64,000 nt of DNA from an uncultured Chlorobiaceae bacterium (GCA_903994365.1 CAJEXL010000003.1:32501-96500); one strand, 5' to 3'. Shown: positions 9,313-19,437, counted from the first letter of the stretch. The notes: generated by a model not told the origin, from the sequence alone. Program-made: numbers and translations.

Positions 9313-12300
9313 ATGACCCCGACTTTTAAAACAATGGAGGGAAATGAGGCTTTAGCTCATATCTCTTATCGCACCAGTGAAGTAATTTGTGTTTACCCTA
9401 TTACCCCTGCATCACCGATGGGGGAATATTCTGAAGTATGGTCTGCAGAAGGAAAGAAAAACATTTGGAGCACGGTTCCAAAAGTTGATGAATTACAAAG
9501 TGAGGCTGGCGCTGCGGCGGCGGTTCATGGTGCCTTGCAGACCGGGGCGCTGACCACAACATTTACGGCATCACAGGGGCTGCTGCTCATGATTCCGAAT
9601 ATGTATAAAATTGCAGGAGAGCTCACTCCCTGTACCATCCATGTCTCCGCCCGTGCTCTTGCTGCTCAGGGGCTCTCAATTTTTGGAGACCATGGCGATG
9701 TCATGTCGGTCAGGGGAACTGGTTTTGCTCTTCTGGCTTCGAGCTCTGTCCAGGAGGTTATGGATATGGCTCTCATTACGGCTGCTGCGACACTTGAATC
9801 GAGAATCCCTTTTCTCCATTTCTTCGATGGGTTCAGAACATCTCACGAAATCTCCAAAATTGAGGTCATTCCCGACACCATTATAAAGGAGATGATGAAC
9901 GACGATCTGGTCATCGCCCACAGAAATCGCCGCTTGAGCCCTGATGCGCCAATTATTCGCGGCACATCGCAGAATCCGGATGTCTATTTCCAGGCAAGAG
10001 AGACGGTCAACAGCTACTACAACGCATGCCCTGATATCACTGAAAAGGCGATGGAAAAATTCGGGGAGCTGACTGGACGTCACTATAAACTGTATGAGTA
10101 TTATGGAGCTCCTGATGCGACGCGTGTCATCGTCCTGATGGGATCCGGTGTCGAGACTGCCCGTGAAACAGTGGAATATTTGAACAAACAGGGAGAAAAG
10201 ATCGGTGTTATCCATGCCCGCCTCTTCCGTCCCTTTGATGTTGACCGTTTTGTGAAGGCATTTCCGGCATCGGTCACCTCCGTCGCTGTGCTTGATCGTC
10301 TCAAGGAGCCAGGAAGCGCTGGAGAGCCACTCTACCTTGACACCATCAATGCCCTGTATGAAGGTGTACAGTCTGGCTTGCTGAAAACTCTTCCGACCGT
10401 CGTGGGTGGCCGATATGGACTCTCATCAAAGGAGTTTACGCCAACAATGATCAAGGCTGTGTTCGACAACCTGGCATCAGAAAAACCGAAAAATCATTTT
10501 ACGATTGGCATCAACGACAATGTCACCCACACCAGTCTTGACTACGATCCCGCCTTCTCCATTGAACCCGATGAGATGTTCCGGGCTCTCTTTTATGGAC
10601 TGGGAGCAGACGGCACGGTCGGCGCCAACAAAAACAGCATCAAAATTATCGGTGAAAACACAGCGAATTATGCCCAAGGGTATTTCGTGTACGACTCTAA
10701 AAAATCGGGCTCAATTACCACATCGCACCTGCGGTTCGGCCCCAATCAGATTCGATCAGCTTATCTGATTACAGAAGCTCAGTTTATCGGATGCCACCAC
10801 TGGATTTTCCTTGAGTTGCTTGATTTGGTAAAAAATCTCAGGAAAGGCGGTACCCTGCTGCTGAATTCTCACTATGCAACGGAAGAGCTCTGGGAAAAAC
10901 TCCCGAAAATTGTTCAGGAGCATCTGATCAGTAAAGAGGCAAAGCTCTATACCATTGATGCGTACAAGGTTGCGCATACCAGCGGCATGGGTCAGCGCAT
11001 CAACACCATCATGCAGGCATGCTTTTTTGCCATCTCCGGTGTACTTCCCCGTGAAGAGGCTGTAGAAAAGATCAAGGCTTCCATCAGGGAGACCTACGGC
11101 AAAAAAGGTGACGAGGTGGTCAACCAGAACATACAAGCTGTTGAAGATACCCTTTCGAACCTGCATCAGGTGACAATCGCCTCTGTTGCCAGCAGCGTTA
11201 AAGAGCTGCGGCCAGCTATCGTCGGTGATGCGCCTGATTTTGTCTGCAACGTTCTCGCAAGAATCATTGCTGGCGATGGAGACAACATTCCTGTCAGCGA
11301 CCTTCCGGCGGATGGTACTTATCCTACAGGGACTGCAAAATTTGAAAAGCGCAACCTGGCGGATGAAATTCCGGTTTGGGAGCCATCAGCATGTATCCAA
11401 TGTGCAAAATGTGTCTTTGTCTGCCCGCACGCAGCAATTCGCGCTAAACTTTATGACCCAAAAAATCTGGAGAATGCACCCGCAACATTCCAGCATAGCG
11501 AAGCCAAGGGCTCAAGCTGGGAAGGTATGCACTACACCATCCAGGTTGCCCCTGAAGATTGTACCGGATGCGAAATATGTGCCCGTATCTGTCCGGGAAA
11601 AGTCAAAAACAATCCTGGCAAAAAAGCGCTGACTATGAGCCCGCAGCCAGCTCTCGTTAAAACAGAAGCTGAGAACTGGGAGTTCTTTTTGAATCTCCCT
11701 GAATATGATCGGGCAAAAATCAATACCAAACTGATCAAGGAGCAACAGCTTCAGGAGCCCCTTTTCGAGTTTTCAGGCGCTTGCACGGGATGCGGTGAAA
11801 CCCCTTATGTCAAGCTGTTGACACAGTTATTCGGAGACCGACTTGTTATTGGCAACGCAACAGGCTGTTCCTCAATCTATGGAGGCAATCTGCCCACAAC
11901 CCCTTATTCGACTAATGCCAGTGGTCGTGGTCCGGCTTGGTCGAACTCACTCTTTGAAGATACCGCAGAGTTCGCCCTTGGCTTCAGACTCTCTATCGAC
12001 AAGCAGCGTGAATATGCTGGTGAGCTTTTGAAAAGAGTTGCATCAGAGGTTGGAGAAACACTTGTCAACGAGATTCTTGAAGCAACAGAGAACAGTGAAG
12101 CCGAAATTTTTGAACAGAGAAAACTGGTAGCAATACTGAAAGAGAAGCTCGCGCTTATGGCGACTCCCGATTCGAAGAATTTGCTTTCTCTGGCAGATAT
12201 GCTGGTCAAAAAAAGTGTCTGGGGTGTTGGTGGCGATGGATGGGCTTATGACATCGGGTACGGTGGCGTTGACCACGTGACGGCTGGCGACAAAAACGTT

Positions 12301-12870
12301 AACCTTCTTGTTCTCGACACCGAGGTCTATTCCAACACCGGTGGCCAGGCATCAAAGGCAACCCCGAAAGCTGCGGTTGCAAAATTTGCCGCAGCAGGAA
12401 GAACTGTTACAAAGAAAGATCTCGGGCTGATCTCCATGAGCTATGGCAATGCCTATGTCGCCTCTGTCGCATTTGGCTCCAGAGATGAACAGACACTCAA
12501 GGCGTTCCTCGAAGCCGAGGCATATAATGGTCCCTCCATCATTATAGCCTATTCGCACTGTATCGCTCAAGGTATCAACATGGCAACCTCTCTGGATAAT
12601 CAGAAAGCGGCAGTTGATTCGGGACACTGGATTCTTTACCGCTACAATCCTGAGCGACTGCTTGAGGGCAAAAACCCGCTGATTCTTGACTCGAAAAAGC
12701 CAAAAATACCAGTGGCACAGTTCCTTGACATGGAGAACCGCTTCAGAATGCTCAAAAAGAGCCACAAAGCTCTTGCCGAAGAGTACTACACCGCAATCCA
12801 GAAAGAGGTGGATGCTCGCTGGGCTCACTATGAATACCTGGCAGCTCGCAGCTTTGATGAGCTGAAATAG
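9313..12870 (+). CDS. nifJ: Pyruvate:ferredoxin (flavodoxin) oxidoreductase / pyruvate synthase
   Basis: Single-chain PFOR of 1185 residues. In green sulfur bacteria this enzyme works reductively, fixing CO2 onto acetyl-CoA with reduced ferredoxin. Domains in order: pyrimidine domain (CVYPITPASPMGEY), domain II, gamma domain, a two-cluster ferredoxin domain (CIQCAKCVFVCPH and CTGCEICARICPG), then the thiamine-diphosphate domain with the proximal-cluster cysteines (ACTGCGETPYVKLL, TGCSSIYGG) and GGDGWAYDIGYGG. The frame is open from a TTG at 9235, but the ATG at 9313 has AGGTGG eight bases upstream and begins the conserved sequence. Converges on a TPR gene across a strong hairpin. Confidence 0.97.
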   Translation: MTPTFKTMEGNEALAHISYRTSEVICVYPITPASPMGEYSEVWSAEGKKNIWSTVPKVDELQSEAGAAAAVHGALQTGALTTTFTASQGLLLMIPNMYKIAGELTPCTIHVSARALAAQGLSIFGDHGDVMSVRGTGFALLASSSVQEVMDMALITAAATLESRIPFLHFFDGFRTSHEISKIEVIPDTIIKEMMNDDLVIAHRNRRLSPDAPIIRGTSQNPDVYFQARETVNSYYNACPDITEKAMEKFGELTGRHYKLYEYYGAPDATRVIVLMGSGVETARETVEYLNKQGEKIGVIHARLFRPFDVDRFVKAFPASVTSVAVLDRLKEPGSAGEPLYLDTINALYEGVQSGLLKTLPTVVGGRYGLSSKEFTPTMIKAVFDNLASEKPKNHFTIGINDNVTHTSLDYDPAFSIEPDEMFRALFYGLGADGTVGANKNSIKIIGENTANYAQGYFVYDSKKSGSITTSHLRFGPNQIRSAYLITEAQFIGCHHWIFLELLDLVKNLRKGGTLLLNSHYATEELWEKLPKIVQEHLISKEAKLYTIDAYKVAHTSGMGQRINTIMQACFFAISGVLPREEAVEKIKASIRETYGKKGDEVVNQNIQAVEDTLSNLHQVTIASVASSVKELRPAIVGDAPDFVCNVLARIIAGDGDNIPVSDLPADGTYPTGTAKFEKRNLADEIPVWEPSACIQCAKCVFVCPHAAIRAKLYDPKNLENAPATFQHSEAKGSSWEGMHYTIQVAPEDCTGCEICARICPGKVKNNPGKKALTMSPQPALVKTEAENWEFFLNLPEYDRAKINTKLIKEQQLQEPLFEFSGACTGCGETPYVKLLTQLFGDRLVIGNATGCSSIYGGNLPTTPYSTNASGRGPAWSNSLFEDTAEFALGFRLSIDKQREYAGELLKRVASEVGETLVNEILEATENSEAEIFEQRKLVAILKEKLALMATPDSKNLLSLADMLVKKSVWGVGGDGWAYDIGYGGVDHVTAGDKNVNLLVLDTEVYSNTGGQASKATPKAAVAKFAAAGRTVTKKDLGLISMSYGNAYVASVAFGSRDEQTLKAFLEAEAYNGPSIIIAYSHCIAQGINMATSLDNQKAAVDSGHWILYRYNPERLLEGKNPLILDSKKPKIPVAQFLDMENRFRMLKKSHKALAEEYYTAIQKEVDARWAHYEYLAARSFDELK

Positions 12871-12893
12871 TTACCTCCGTTTACAAAAGCAAT

Positions 12894-12943
12894 TTGCCCG
12901 CCAATATCGCAGAACGACATGAACTTGCGACATTGGCGGGCAA
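12894..12943. terminator. Bidirectional hairpin after nifJ
   Basis: Long inverted repeat TTGCCCGCCAAT / ATTGGCGGGCAA extended inward by TCGCA / TGCGA across one mismatch, between two convergent genes, with TTTTT just after it on the plus strand. Probably terminates nifJ and the opposing TPR-gene transcript. Confidence 0.7.
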
Positions 12944-12948
12944 TGTTT

Positions 12949-14250
12949 TTACTTTATCTGCTTTGCCCTCTCCAGGAGCTCCAATGCCTTCTGCGTATTG
13001 CCAATTTTCTCATAAACTTTACTGAGATGCTCATAGATTTCAACCTCATTTGAATTCAGCCGAACAGCCTTTTCAAGCGTCTCCCTTGCCTGTTCATACA
13101 TCCCCATTTTAAACAATACCCATCCGAGCGTGTCGAGATAACTTGCATTGGCAGGTTCCCGGGTAATCGCCTTCATAACCAACTCTTTTGCTCGCGGAAG
13201 CGCTTTCCCCTGACCTGCAAGAATGTAGGCAAGATTGTTCATCATCAGCACATTCTCTGGCTCGATGCGAAGAATGCCCTCATAGAGACGAATACATTTT
13301 TCGTAATAGCCCAACTTGTCATAACAAAGTGCAAGAGTGCTGTTGGCCTGCAGATAGAGCCGTTTTTCCTTTTTTGCGTTTTTGGAACGAACAACTCTCT
13401 CAAGAAGACGCACCGCCTCTTTGGTATTGCCTGCCTGAAAAAGGAGTTCGCCTTCCAAGCCATAAAGGGTCATGGCCAAACGTGGATTGCGGGGATGATG
13501 CTTGTGAATTGCAGCTATCATGAGATTCGCGGGCTCTATATAAGCTCGCTCTTTCGATGAGCGAACAACAAATAATCGCACCAGCTCTATTCTCTGATCA
13601 ATGCTTGCGTGAGCTGCCGAATAAAAGAGGAGAAGATCTTCACGAAATGCAAGATTGTTTCCTGAGTGTACTGAACTCTCAAAAAGAGCAAGCCATGCGG
13701 GCAAAGCCTCCGGATTATCACGCAGAAGCTCCCTGAAGGTCTGGATGGCCAGATCATACTGGGCAGTTTGAAAATAAAGCTGACCAAGAGTAAACAACAG
13801 CCTTGCTTTCCCTTCTCCCCGCTCAAGAGTGGCAAGTTGACGATACCGGTCGGCAGCCTGCCTGTAATTATTCATCTGATGGGATATCCCGGCAAGCAAT
13901 TTACCATAATACTTGTTGTCGGGATCAAGCTGAACACTTTTTTCGCTGTGCACTCGGGCTGAGTCGATAATGCCAAGGCCCAGATAAGCGTTCGATAACG
14001 CATAATGGAGTGCTCCATTATTGGGTTGAGTAACCAGAAGCTTTCTGTAACGGTCAACCGCCCCCTGATAATCTCCTTTAACGCTTTGCAGCGAAGCTGC
14101 AACGAGTTCCCCCCTGCTGAAATCAGCAAGAGAGTCTGCGGGTGTTACTCCATTGGAGAGTAAAGGACGAGGCGACAACACCACAAAGACAACTGCACAT
14201 AAAAATGCACAACCCCTAATCCGGCTTTGCATCAAACAAAGGAGATTCAT
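12949..14250 (-). CDS. Secreted or periplasmic TPR-repeat protein
   Basis: About 433 residues from the ATG at 14250. A hydrophobic stretch (CAFLCAVVFVVLSPRPLL) after a short basic segment looks like a signal peptide or anchor. Tetratricopeptide repeats follow across the whole length, for example GDYQGAVDRYRKLLVTQPNN near the N-terminus and MYEQARETLEKAVRLNSNEV near the C-terminus, so the protein is a helical scaffold with no enzymatic motif. The start overlaps the end of ruvB, which suggests translational coupling. Other in-frame starts exist at 14298 and 14232; none has a strong ribosome site. Specific partner unknown. Confidence 0.82.
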   Translation of the reverse strand: MNLLCLMQSRIRGCAFLCAVVFVVLSPRPLLSNGVTPADSLADFSRGELVAASLQSVKGDYQGAVDRYRKLLVTQPNNGALHYALSNAYLGLGIIDSARVHSEKSVQLDPDNKYYGKLLAGISHQMNNYRQAADRYRQLATLERGEGKARLLFTLGQLYFQTAQYDLAIQTFRELLRDNPEALPAWLALFESSVHSGNNLAFREDLLLFYSAAHASIDQRIELVRLFVVRSSKERAYIEPANLMIAAIHKHHPRNPRLAMTLYGLEGELLFQAGNTKEAVRLLERVVRSKNAKKEKRLYLQANSTLALCYDKLGYYEKCIRLYEGILRIEPENVLMMNNLAYILAGQGKALPRAKELVMKAITREPANASYLDTLGWVLFKMGMYEQARETLEKAVRLNSNEVEIYEHLSKVYEKIGNTQKALELLERAKQIK

Positions 14251-15247
14251 GAGTATTGAAACCAGTTGAAAAACGGATAAACGCTTGACGAGTAGCAACT
14301 CGTCCTCTTGTTGTTCTGCTTAGATAGCCTGCCTGGATAAGGTAGGGCTCATACACCTCTTCGATGGTATCACGCTCCTCTCCAACCGAAACGGCAAGAG
14401 AAGCAATCCCGACAGGCCCTCCATCGAATTTGTTGACAATCGTATCCATGATTTTTTTATCCATATCATCAAGCCCCTCTTCATCAATCTCAAGACAGTC
14501 AAGGGTTTTAATGGCAATTGCCCTGGTAATGGTTGCAACGCCATCAACCTGCGCAAAATCCCTGGCTCGCCGAAGCAGTCTGTTGGCAATACGGGGAGTT
14601 CCTCGTGATCTTCCGGCAATTTCAGAGGCGGCATCAGTTTCTACGCCAATACCGAGAATGGCTGAAGCCCTGACAATGATCCGCTCCAACAGCTCCGGCT
14701 CATAGTAGTCGAAGCGACTGTTAATGCCGAACCTTGCCCTGAGAGGAGAGGTCAAGAGCCCTGATCGGGTTGTTGCGCCCACAAGCGTAAAGGGCTCAAT
14801 ACGTAACTGCACCGCCCTTGCAGAAGGGCCGCTGTCGAGCATAATATCAATACGAAAATCCTCCATTGCCGAGTAGAGGTACTCTTCAACGGTTGGTGGC
14901 ATACGGTGAATTTCGTCAATAAAGAGCACATCTCCTTTCTGCAAACCTGTCAGCAGCCCTGCAAGATTGCCTGCCTTGTCGAGCAGAGGGCCTGAGGTTG
15001 CCTTGATGCTGCACCCCATTTCAGAGGCGATAATATAGGCAAGCGTCGTCTTTCCAAGGCCCGGCGGCCCCGACAACAGGACATGATCCAGCGCATCACC
15101 CCGCATCTTTGCCGCAGAAATAAAGACCTTCAGATTGTCAGTCAGACGTTGCTGTCCAGCAAAATCTTCCATGCGGATTGGTCGTATCTGCTCCTCAATC
15201 CTTGATTCGACCGCATCGGGGGGGGTATTCAGCAATTCTATTCTCAA
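14216..15247 (-). CDS. ruvB: Holliday junction branch migration helicase RuvB
   Basis: AAA+ motor of the RuvAB complex that drives Holliday-junction branch migration in recombination and repair. 343 residues, with Walker A GPPGLGKTTLAY, Walker B FIDEIHRMPP, sensor 1 GATTRSGLLTSPLRARFG and the C-terminal winged helix ending RVATRQAF. 31 bp downstream of the oppB-like permease and overlapping the TPR gene. RuvA and RuvC are not in the window. Confidence 0.97.
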   Translation of the reverse strand: MRIELLNTPPDAVESRIEEQIRPIRMEDFAGQQRLTDNLKVFISAAKMRGDALDHVLLSGPPGLGKTTLAYIIASEMGCSIKATSGPLLDKAGNLAGLLTGLQKGDVLFIDEIHRMPPTVEEYLYSAMEDFRIDIMLDSGPSARAVQLRIEPFTLVGATTRSGLLTSPLRARFGINSRFDYYEPELLERIIVRASAILGIGVETDAASEIAGRSRGTPRIANRLLRRARDFAQVDGVATITRAIAIKTLDCLEIDEEGLDDMDKKIMDTIVNKFDGGPVGIASLAVSVGEERDTIEEVYEPYLIQAGYLSRTTRGRVATRQAFIRFSTGFNTHESPLFDAKPD

Positions 15248-15278
15248 ACAGACAAGATGTTACAGGTTGAATGGACTC

Positions 15279-16244
15279 TCAGAGTTTAATTCGAGGATCA
15301 GCTACAGCATAGAGCACATCGGCAAACAGATTGCCAAGCACTATCAGAGAGCCAGAAATAAAGGTATTGGCAATAATGAGCGGGTAATCCCTTGAAAAAA
15401 TAGCCTCTACCGTTATCCGTCCCATACCGGGAAAGGCAAAGATAACCTCAATAAAAAGGGCACCACTGAAAATAAAGGGGAGCGAACTACCCATAATGGT
15501 GATGACGGGCAAAAGTGCATTGCGAAGCGCATGTCTGAAAATGACAAGCTTTTCTGGCAACCCCTTGGCCCTTGCCGTTCTGATATAGTCCTGCCGGATA
15601 ACCTCAAGCATACTTCCCCTGACATACCGCGCAATACCGGCAGCCCCATTAATACTCAGCACGGTCACCGGCAAGACGAGATGCCATAACCTGTCAAGCA
15701 CAAAACCTACGGAGCCGAACCCCTCCGCGCCAATTTCGTTCAAACCCGATGTGGGAAACAACGGCAACTTCAGCGCAAAAAGAATGATCATCATCAATGC
15801 AAACCAGAACTCCGGCATTGAATAAAAAAAGAGGGCGGTCACGGTCAGAAAACGATCAAGAAAGCTGTTCTGCCGAACGGCGGAAATAATGCCGATGAGA
15901 ATACCAAAGGTGAAATTGGCAACAAGCGTGAGCAGCGCTATGGTGACGGTGATCGGCAACGCACTGGCAATCACCTCTACAACCGGCTGCTGGGCACGAC
16001 TGAAACTGCGCCCAAAGTCACCCTGCAACACACTGGCAAGCCATTTGACATACTGAACAGGCAGTGGATCGTTGAGACCATATTGGGCCCTTATCTGCTC
16101 GGCTACATTCGGGCTTATCCCCGGCTGAATAAAAAAGGCTGCGGGATCACCTGGAGCAAGCCTGATAATGAAAAAAGTGAGGGTCAATACCCCGAATATC
16201 AGCGGTATGGCAATCAGTAACCGTTTAAGAATATATCTCAGCAT
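15279..16244 (-). CDS. Peptide ABC transporter permease (OppB/DppB family)
   Basis: 321-residue inner-membrane permease. It opens MLRYILKRLLIAIPLIFGVL with a first transmembrane helix, then PGDPAAFF and the ARAKGLPEKLVIFRHALRNALLP EAA loop that contacts the ATPase. The order and length match OppB/DppB. It starts 6 bp after the substrate-binding gene. The partner permease and ATPases are not adjacent; one ATPase of this family lies at 30445-31425. Confidence 0.93.
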   Translation of the reverse strand: MLRYILKRLLIAIPLIFGVLTLTFFIIRLAPGDPAAFFIQPGISPNVAEQIRAQYGLNDPLPVQYVKWLASVLQGDFGRSFSRAQQPVVEVIASALPITVTIALLTLVANFTFGILIGIISAVRQNSFLDRFLTVTALFFYSMPEFWFALMMIILFALKLPLFPTSGLNEIGAEGFGSVGFVLDRLWHLVLPVTVLSINGAAGIARYVRGSMLEVIRQDYIRTARAKGLPEKLVIFRHALRNALLPVITIMGSSLPFIFSGALFIEVIFAFPGMGRITVEAIFSRDYPLIIANTFISGSLIVLGNLFADVLYAVADPRIKL

Positions 16245-16250
16245 AACATT

Positions 16251-18041
16251 TTACTGTGCGATGTTGGCTGAAGGGCGCAGCCTCCAGTCATCAATATTGT
16301 AGAAGGAGCCGGCAATATTGAGCTCCTCTCCCTCAATTCTTTTGCTGAATCCCTGGGTCTCCTGCATCCAATAGAGAAAGGAGACCGGTTGATCACGATG
16401 AAGAATCTCCTGATACTCAAGCCAGTAGGGCTTTGCTCCAAGCGGATCCATTTTCTGCTTGGCCAAATCGCACAATTGATCAACCCGTGGATTCTGATAG
16501 CCGGTAAAATTGAATCGGCTCTTGTTGAGGTCTGAACCCCAGACATCAAGCGGGTCGATCTCCAGTCCGATTGCCCAGCCTGCCATCCATGCATCAAGCT
16601 TTCTCTGGTGAAGATTCTCAAAAAAGACATTTGATTCCTGCACATCAAGCTTGCAGTCGATACCTATAGAACGAAGATTTTGCTGAATAACCACACTTGC
16701 ATAATTTCTTCTGGCATTACCTGAATTGGTATAGAGCACAAAACTGAACCTCTTTCCCTGTTTCTGCAGAATTCCATCCGCTCCGGGAAGCCACCCTTCA
16801 GCTTTCAGCAGTGCTGTTGCCCTGGCTTGATCAAAAGCATGAGGGGCTATCCGGTCATTATAGGCCCATTTCAGTGAGGGGGAGACATCCGTATTGCAAA
16901 CCACACCATACTGCTTGAGATAGCCATCAATAATCGCCTCACGATCAATGGCGTGAGTGAGGGCAAGACGAACACGCGACGAGCCAAAAAGAGGGTGTGG
17001 TATAACTTTTCCACTTTTGTGATATTCACCCTGATCAATATTTGACCAGCCAACATAGTCGTAGACCCTCAGTCCAACCGTTTTAATCTCAAGCTGCCTG
17101 TTGGCCTTCAAAAGAGCAGTAAAATCCTCTGGCTTGATATTTTCAACCACATCAACAGCGCCGGTCTGGAGCTGTGTCAAGCGTACCGTGTAATCAGGCA
17201 CAACCCTGAAGGTGATCAGTGGAATCGTACCCGGTTTGGGAAGATCAGACTTCGGGCTTGACCCAAGAACAAGCTCCTGCTGCTGCTGCCAGCTCTTCAA
17301 TTGGTAAGGACCAGCACCAAGTGGCTTAATATTGAGTGGAGAGTTACGAAACTCGCCAGGCTTGACATTTTTCCAGCGATGGGCCGGAAGTGGAGTCAGT
17401 GAGGTATGAAAAAGAGCCAGATGCTCTGGAACAGGTTTATAAAATCTGAAAACCAGTGTTGTATCATTCGGCGTTTCAATGGCTTTGTCGAAATCAACCC
17501 CACCCTTCTCTGCGCCAACAAGCTCCGCAAGATACTGCTGACGCGCACTGGCAATAACCGGATTACCGTACAAGGTGTAGGTAAACTTGAAATCACCCGA
17601 GACCACAGGCTTGCCATCATTCCAGAAAACATCGCTTCTGAGAATGTAGGTGAGGGTTTTATGATCGGCTGACATCGTCCAGCTCTTTGCAACAGCTCCT
17701 TTTGGAGTTTTTTTTGCCTCTCCTGAGGTTGTTTCCCTCAACTTTTTTTCCAAAGCAATGTAATTCAGCAGACCTGTTGCCGTATCAAACTCACTCTGGA
17801 GAAGGGATGGATAGATGAGTCCGATGATATTACTCGAAGTCACAGAGCTCCCGAGCACGGGATTGAGATAATCAGCATCGCCAAGCATGGCAATAACAAG
17901 CGTAGAATCCATTGCTGTGCGAGCCTTTCCACTACCTGCGTTATGACGACTGCAGGAGGAGAGTGCAAGCACAACCAGCGCAATGAAGAGTCTGCCCATA
18001 ATCCCGCTTGTGGAGAAAACCCTCTTTTTATCATCAATCAT
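16251..18041 (-). CDS. Peptide ABC transporter substrate-binding lipoprotein (family 5)
   Basis: Extracytoplasmic solute-binding protein of the OppA/DppA type, 596 residues. A lipoprotein signal ends in LALSSC near residue 30, so it is probably lipid-anchored. Family landmarks include TYILRSDVFWNDGKPV, VRLALTHAIDREAI and the C-terminal QEILHRDQPVSFLY. The ATG at 18041 lies inside the last codons of hprK, preceded by GAGGGCC, giving an 8-base overlap and likely translational coupling. A longer frame from 18068 is less likely. Ligand unknown; oligopeptides are the family default. Confidence 0.9.
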   Translation of the reverse strand: MIDDKKRVFSTSGIMGRLFIALVVLALSSCSRHNAGSGKARTAMDSTLVIAMLGDADYLNPVLGSSVTSSNIIGLIYPSLLQSEFDTATGLLNYIALEKKLRETTSGEAKKTPKGAVAKSWTMSADHKTLTYILRSDVFWNDGKPVVSGDFKFTYTLYGNPVIASARQQYLAELVGAEKGGVDFDKAIETPNDTTLVFRFYKPVPEHLALFHTSLTPLPAHRWKNVKPGEFRNSPLNIKPLGAGPYQLKSWQQQQELVLGSSPKSDLPKPGTIPLITFRVVPDYTVRLTQLQTGAVDVVENIKPEDFTALLKANRQLEIKTVGLRVYDYVGWSNIDQGEYHKSGKVIPHPLFGSSRVRLALTHAIDREAIIDGYLKQYGVVCNTDVSPSLKWAYNDRIAPHAFDQARATALLKAEGWLPGADGILQKQGKRFSFVLYTNSGNARRNYASVVIQQNLRSIGIDCKLDVQESNVFFENLHQRKLDAWMAGWAIGLEIDPLDVWGSDLNKSRFNFTGYQNPRVDQLCDLAKQKMDPLGAKPYWLEYQEILHRDQPVSFLYWMQETQGFSKRIEGEELNIAGSFYNIDDWRLRPSANIAQ

Positions 18042-19029
18042 GGCCCTCATCCTCTGTTTTGTCACCATTGATCACATTATTTATCCTGTTGGTCAACGCT
18101 TCGGCTGCAACATAATTAGAGTCACGCTTCAAGAGGAAATTGAGCGCAACCACCTCAATGATAGCGGTAATATTTTTACCGGGAAAGATTGGCAGTACCA
18201 CCATTGGCACTTCAACACCAAGAACCTTGGTCGATTTGGTATCCAGCCCAAGCCGTTCATAAGCTATCTCCCGATCCCATTCCAGGAGTTCGACAACAAT
18301 CTGTACCTCCTTGACCTCACGAATTGAGCGAATACCAAATGTCGCCTTCACATCAACAATACCAAGACCACGTATTTCCATAAAATGGTCAATAACATTG
18401 TTCCGTTTGGCGGTGAGCGCCATGGATTCACCTTTTCGATGAATAACCACAACATCGTCGGCCACAAGGCCATGGCCCCTCTCAACAAGATCAAGCGCAA
18501 TCTCGGATTTTCCCAGGCCACTCTTCCCAATCAGCAAAACACCAACACCATACACATCAACCATCGACCCGTGATACTGCTGATAATGCGAAAAATGATC
18601 GTCAAGAAAATCGGTAATACTATAAATAGTTTTGGTAGAGGAGCACCTGGTGATATAAACAGGAACACCTGATTTGGTGGCCATATCAAGCAAGATTGGC
18701 GACAGCTTGTTATTGCTTGTCAGAATAATACAGGGCATTCTGAATCGCACAAGATTCTGAAACGCCTTGATTCTGGCATCTTCATCAATGTGGTTCAAAA
18801 ACCTTGTCTCTGTATTACCAAGAATCTGGACACGTTTGTAGGTAAAGAGATTGGTAAACCCGGCCAGCGCAAGACCTGGACGATGGAGATCGCGCTCAAA
18901 AATTCGTCGTTTACTCTCATCGACGTTATTGAGACGCTTCAATTTGACATCATACTTCTTGCCGAGAGTATTAAAAAATTCCGCAACCGTTATGGATCGC
19001 TTTTTTAATCCTTTTTGATCAAGGTTCAT
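18034..19029 (-). CDS. hprK: HPr kinase/phosphorylase
   Basis: Bifunctional enzyme that phosphorylates and dephosphorylates HPr-type proteins on Ser. The protein has the N-terminal HprK domain and a C-terminal catalytic domain with P-loop GKSGLGKSEIALDLV, the acidic ADDVV and the family signature EIRGLGIVDVKATFG. The ATG at 19029 (331 residues) fits family length better than the 19104 start. No HPr or sugar PTS gene is in the window; the gene sits between hpf and a peptide-binding protein, so its target here is open. Confidence 0.93.
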   Translation of the reverse strand: MNLDQKGLKKRSITVAEFFNTLGKKYDVKLKRLNNVDESKRRIFERDLHRPGLALAGFTNLFTYKRVQILGNTETRFLNHIDEDARIKAFQNLVRFRMPCIILTSNNKLSPILLDMATKSGVPVYITRCSSTKTIYSITDFLDDHFSHYQQYHGSMVDVYGVGVLLIGKSGLGKSEIALDLVERGHGLVADDVVVIHRKGESMALTAKRNNVIDHFMEIRGLGIVDVKATFGIRSIREVKEVQIVVELLEWDREIAYERLGLDTKSTKVLGVEVPMVVLPIFPGKNITAIIEVVALNFLLKRDSNYVAAEALTNRINNVINGDKTEDEGHD

Positions 19030-19116
19030 TTCTTCAGCAATCGATATGTTAATAAACTTGAAAAAAACTGCGGGGGATCTCTGATTCGCCCCCGCAGAGT
19101 TCACACCATCATGCCA

Positions 19117-19437
19117 CTATTGCATTTTTTCCTTGTGCCTCAAAAGCTGACGGCTCAATGCCTCAACACAAGTATCAATGGTCTGCTCATAGGCAGCACC
19201 AGCCTCCTTCGCCACAAATACATTCTGCGGCACACACACGGTTATCTCTGAAATTTTATTTTTTTCGAAATCATTTTTCTGATGATCCAGAATGACATGA
19301 CAACTGATTATACCCGGAAACACCCTGGTCAAGGCAAGTACGGCATTGCGGGCATACTCCTCTATGGTACTGTGATTGCTTGAATGGCGCAGAGTGACGG
19401 TAACATTGACCGTATCATTGGCAACAACTTTTGTCAT
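19117..19437 (-). CDS. hpf: Ribosome hibernation promoting factor (short HPF/RaiA)
   Basis: About 106 residues of the sigma-54-modulation/S30AE family, which binds the 30S decoding region and stabilises idle ribosomes. It shows the beta-alpha fold pattern ending with a helix (EQTIDTCVEALSRQLLRHKEK). The ATG at 19437 is preceded by GGAGAG with a 4-base gap and is preferred over the longer readings from 19479 and 19449. It lies between xerC (80 bp upstream) and hprK (87 bp downstream). Confidence 0.87.
   Translation of the reverse strand: MTKVVANDTVNVTVTLRHSSNHSTIEEYARNAVLALTRVFPGIISCHVILDHQKNDFEKNKISEITVCVPQNVFVAKEAGAAYEQTIDTCVEALSRQLLRHKEKMQ

Noticed and set aside
12352-12828. 158-residue minus-strand ORF
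   Set aside because: Shadow of the thiamine-diphosphate domain of nifJ.
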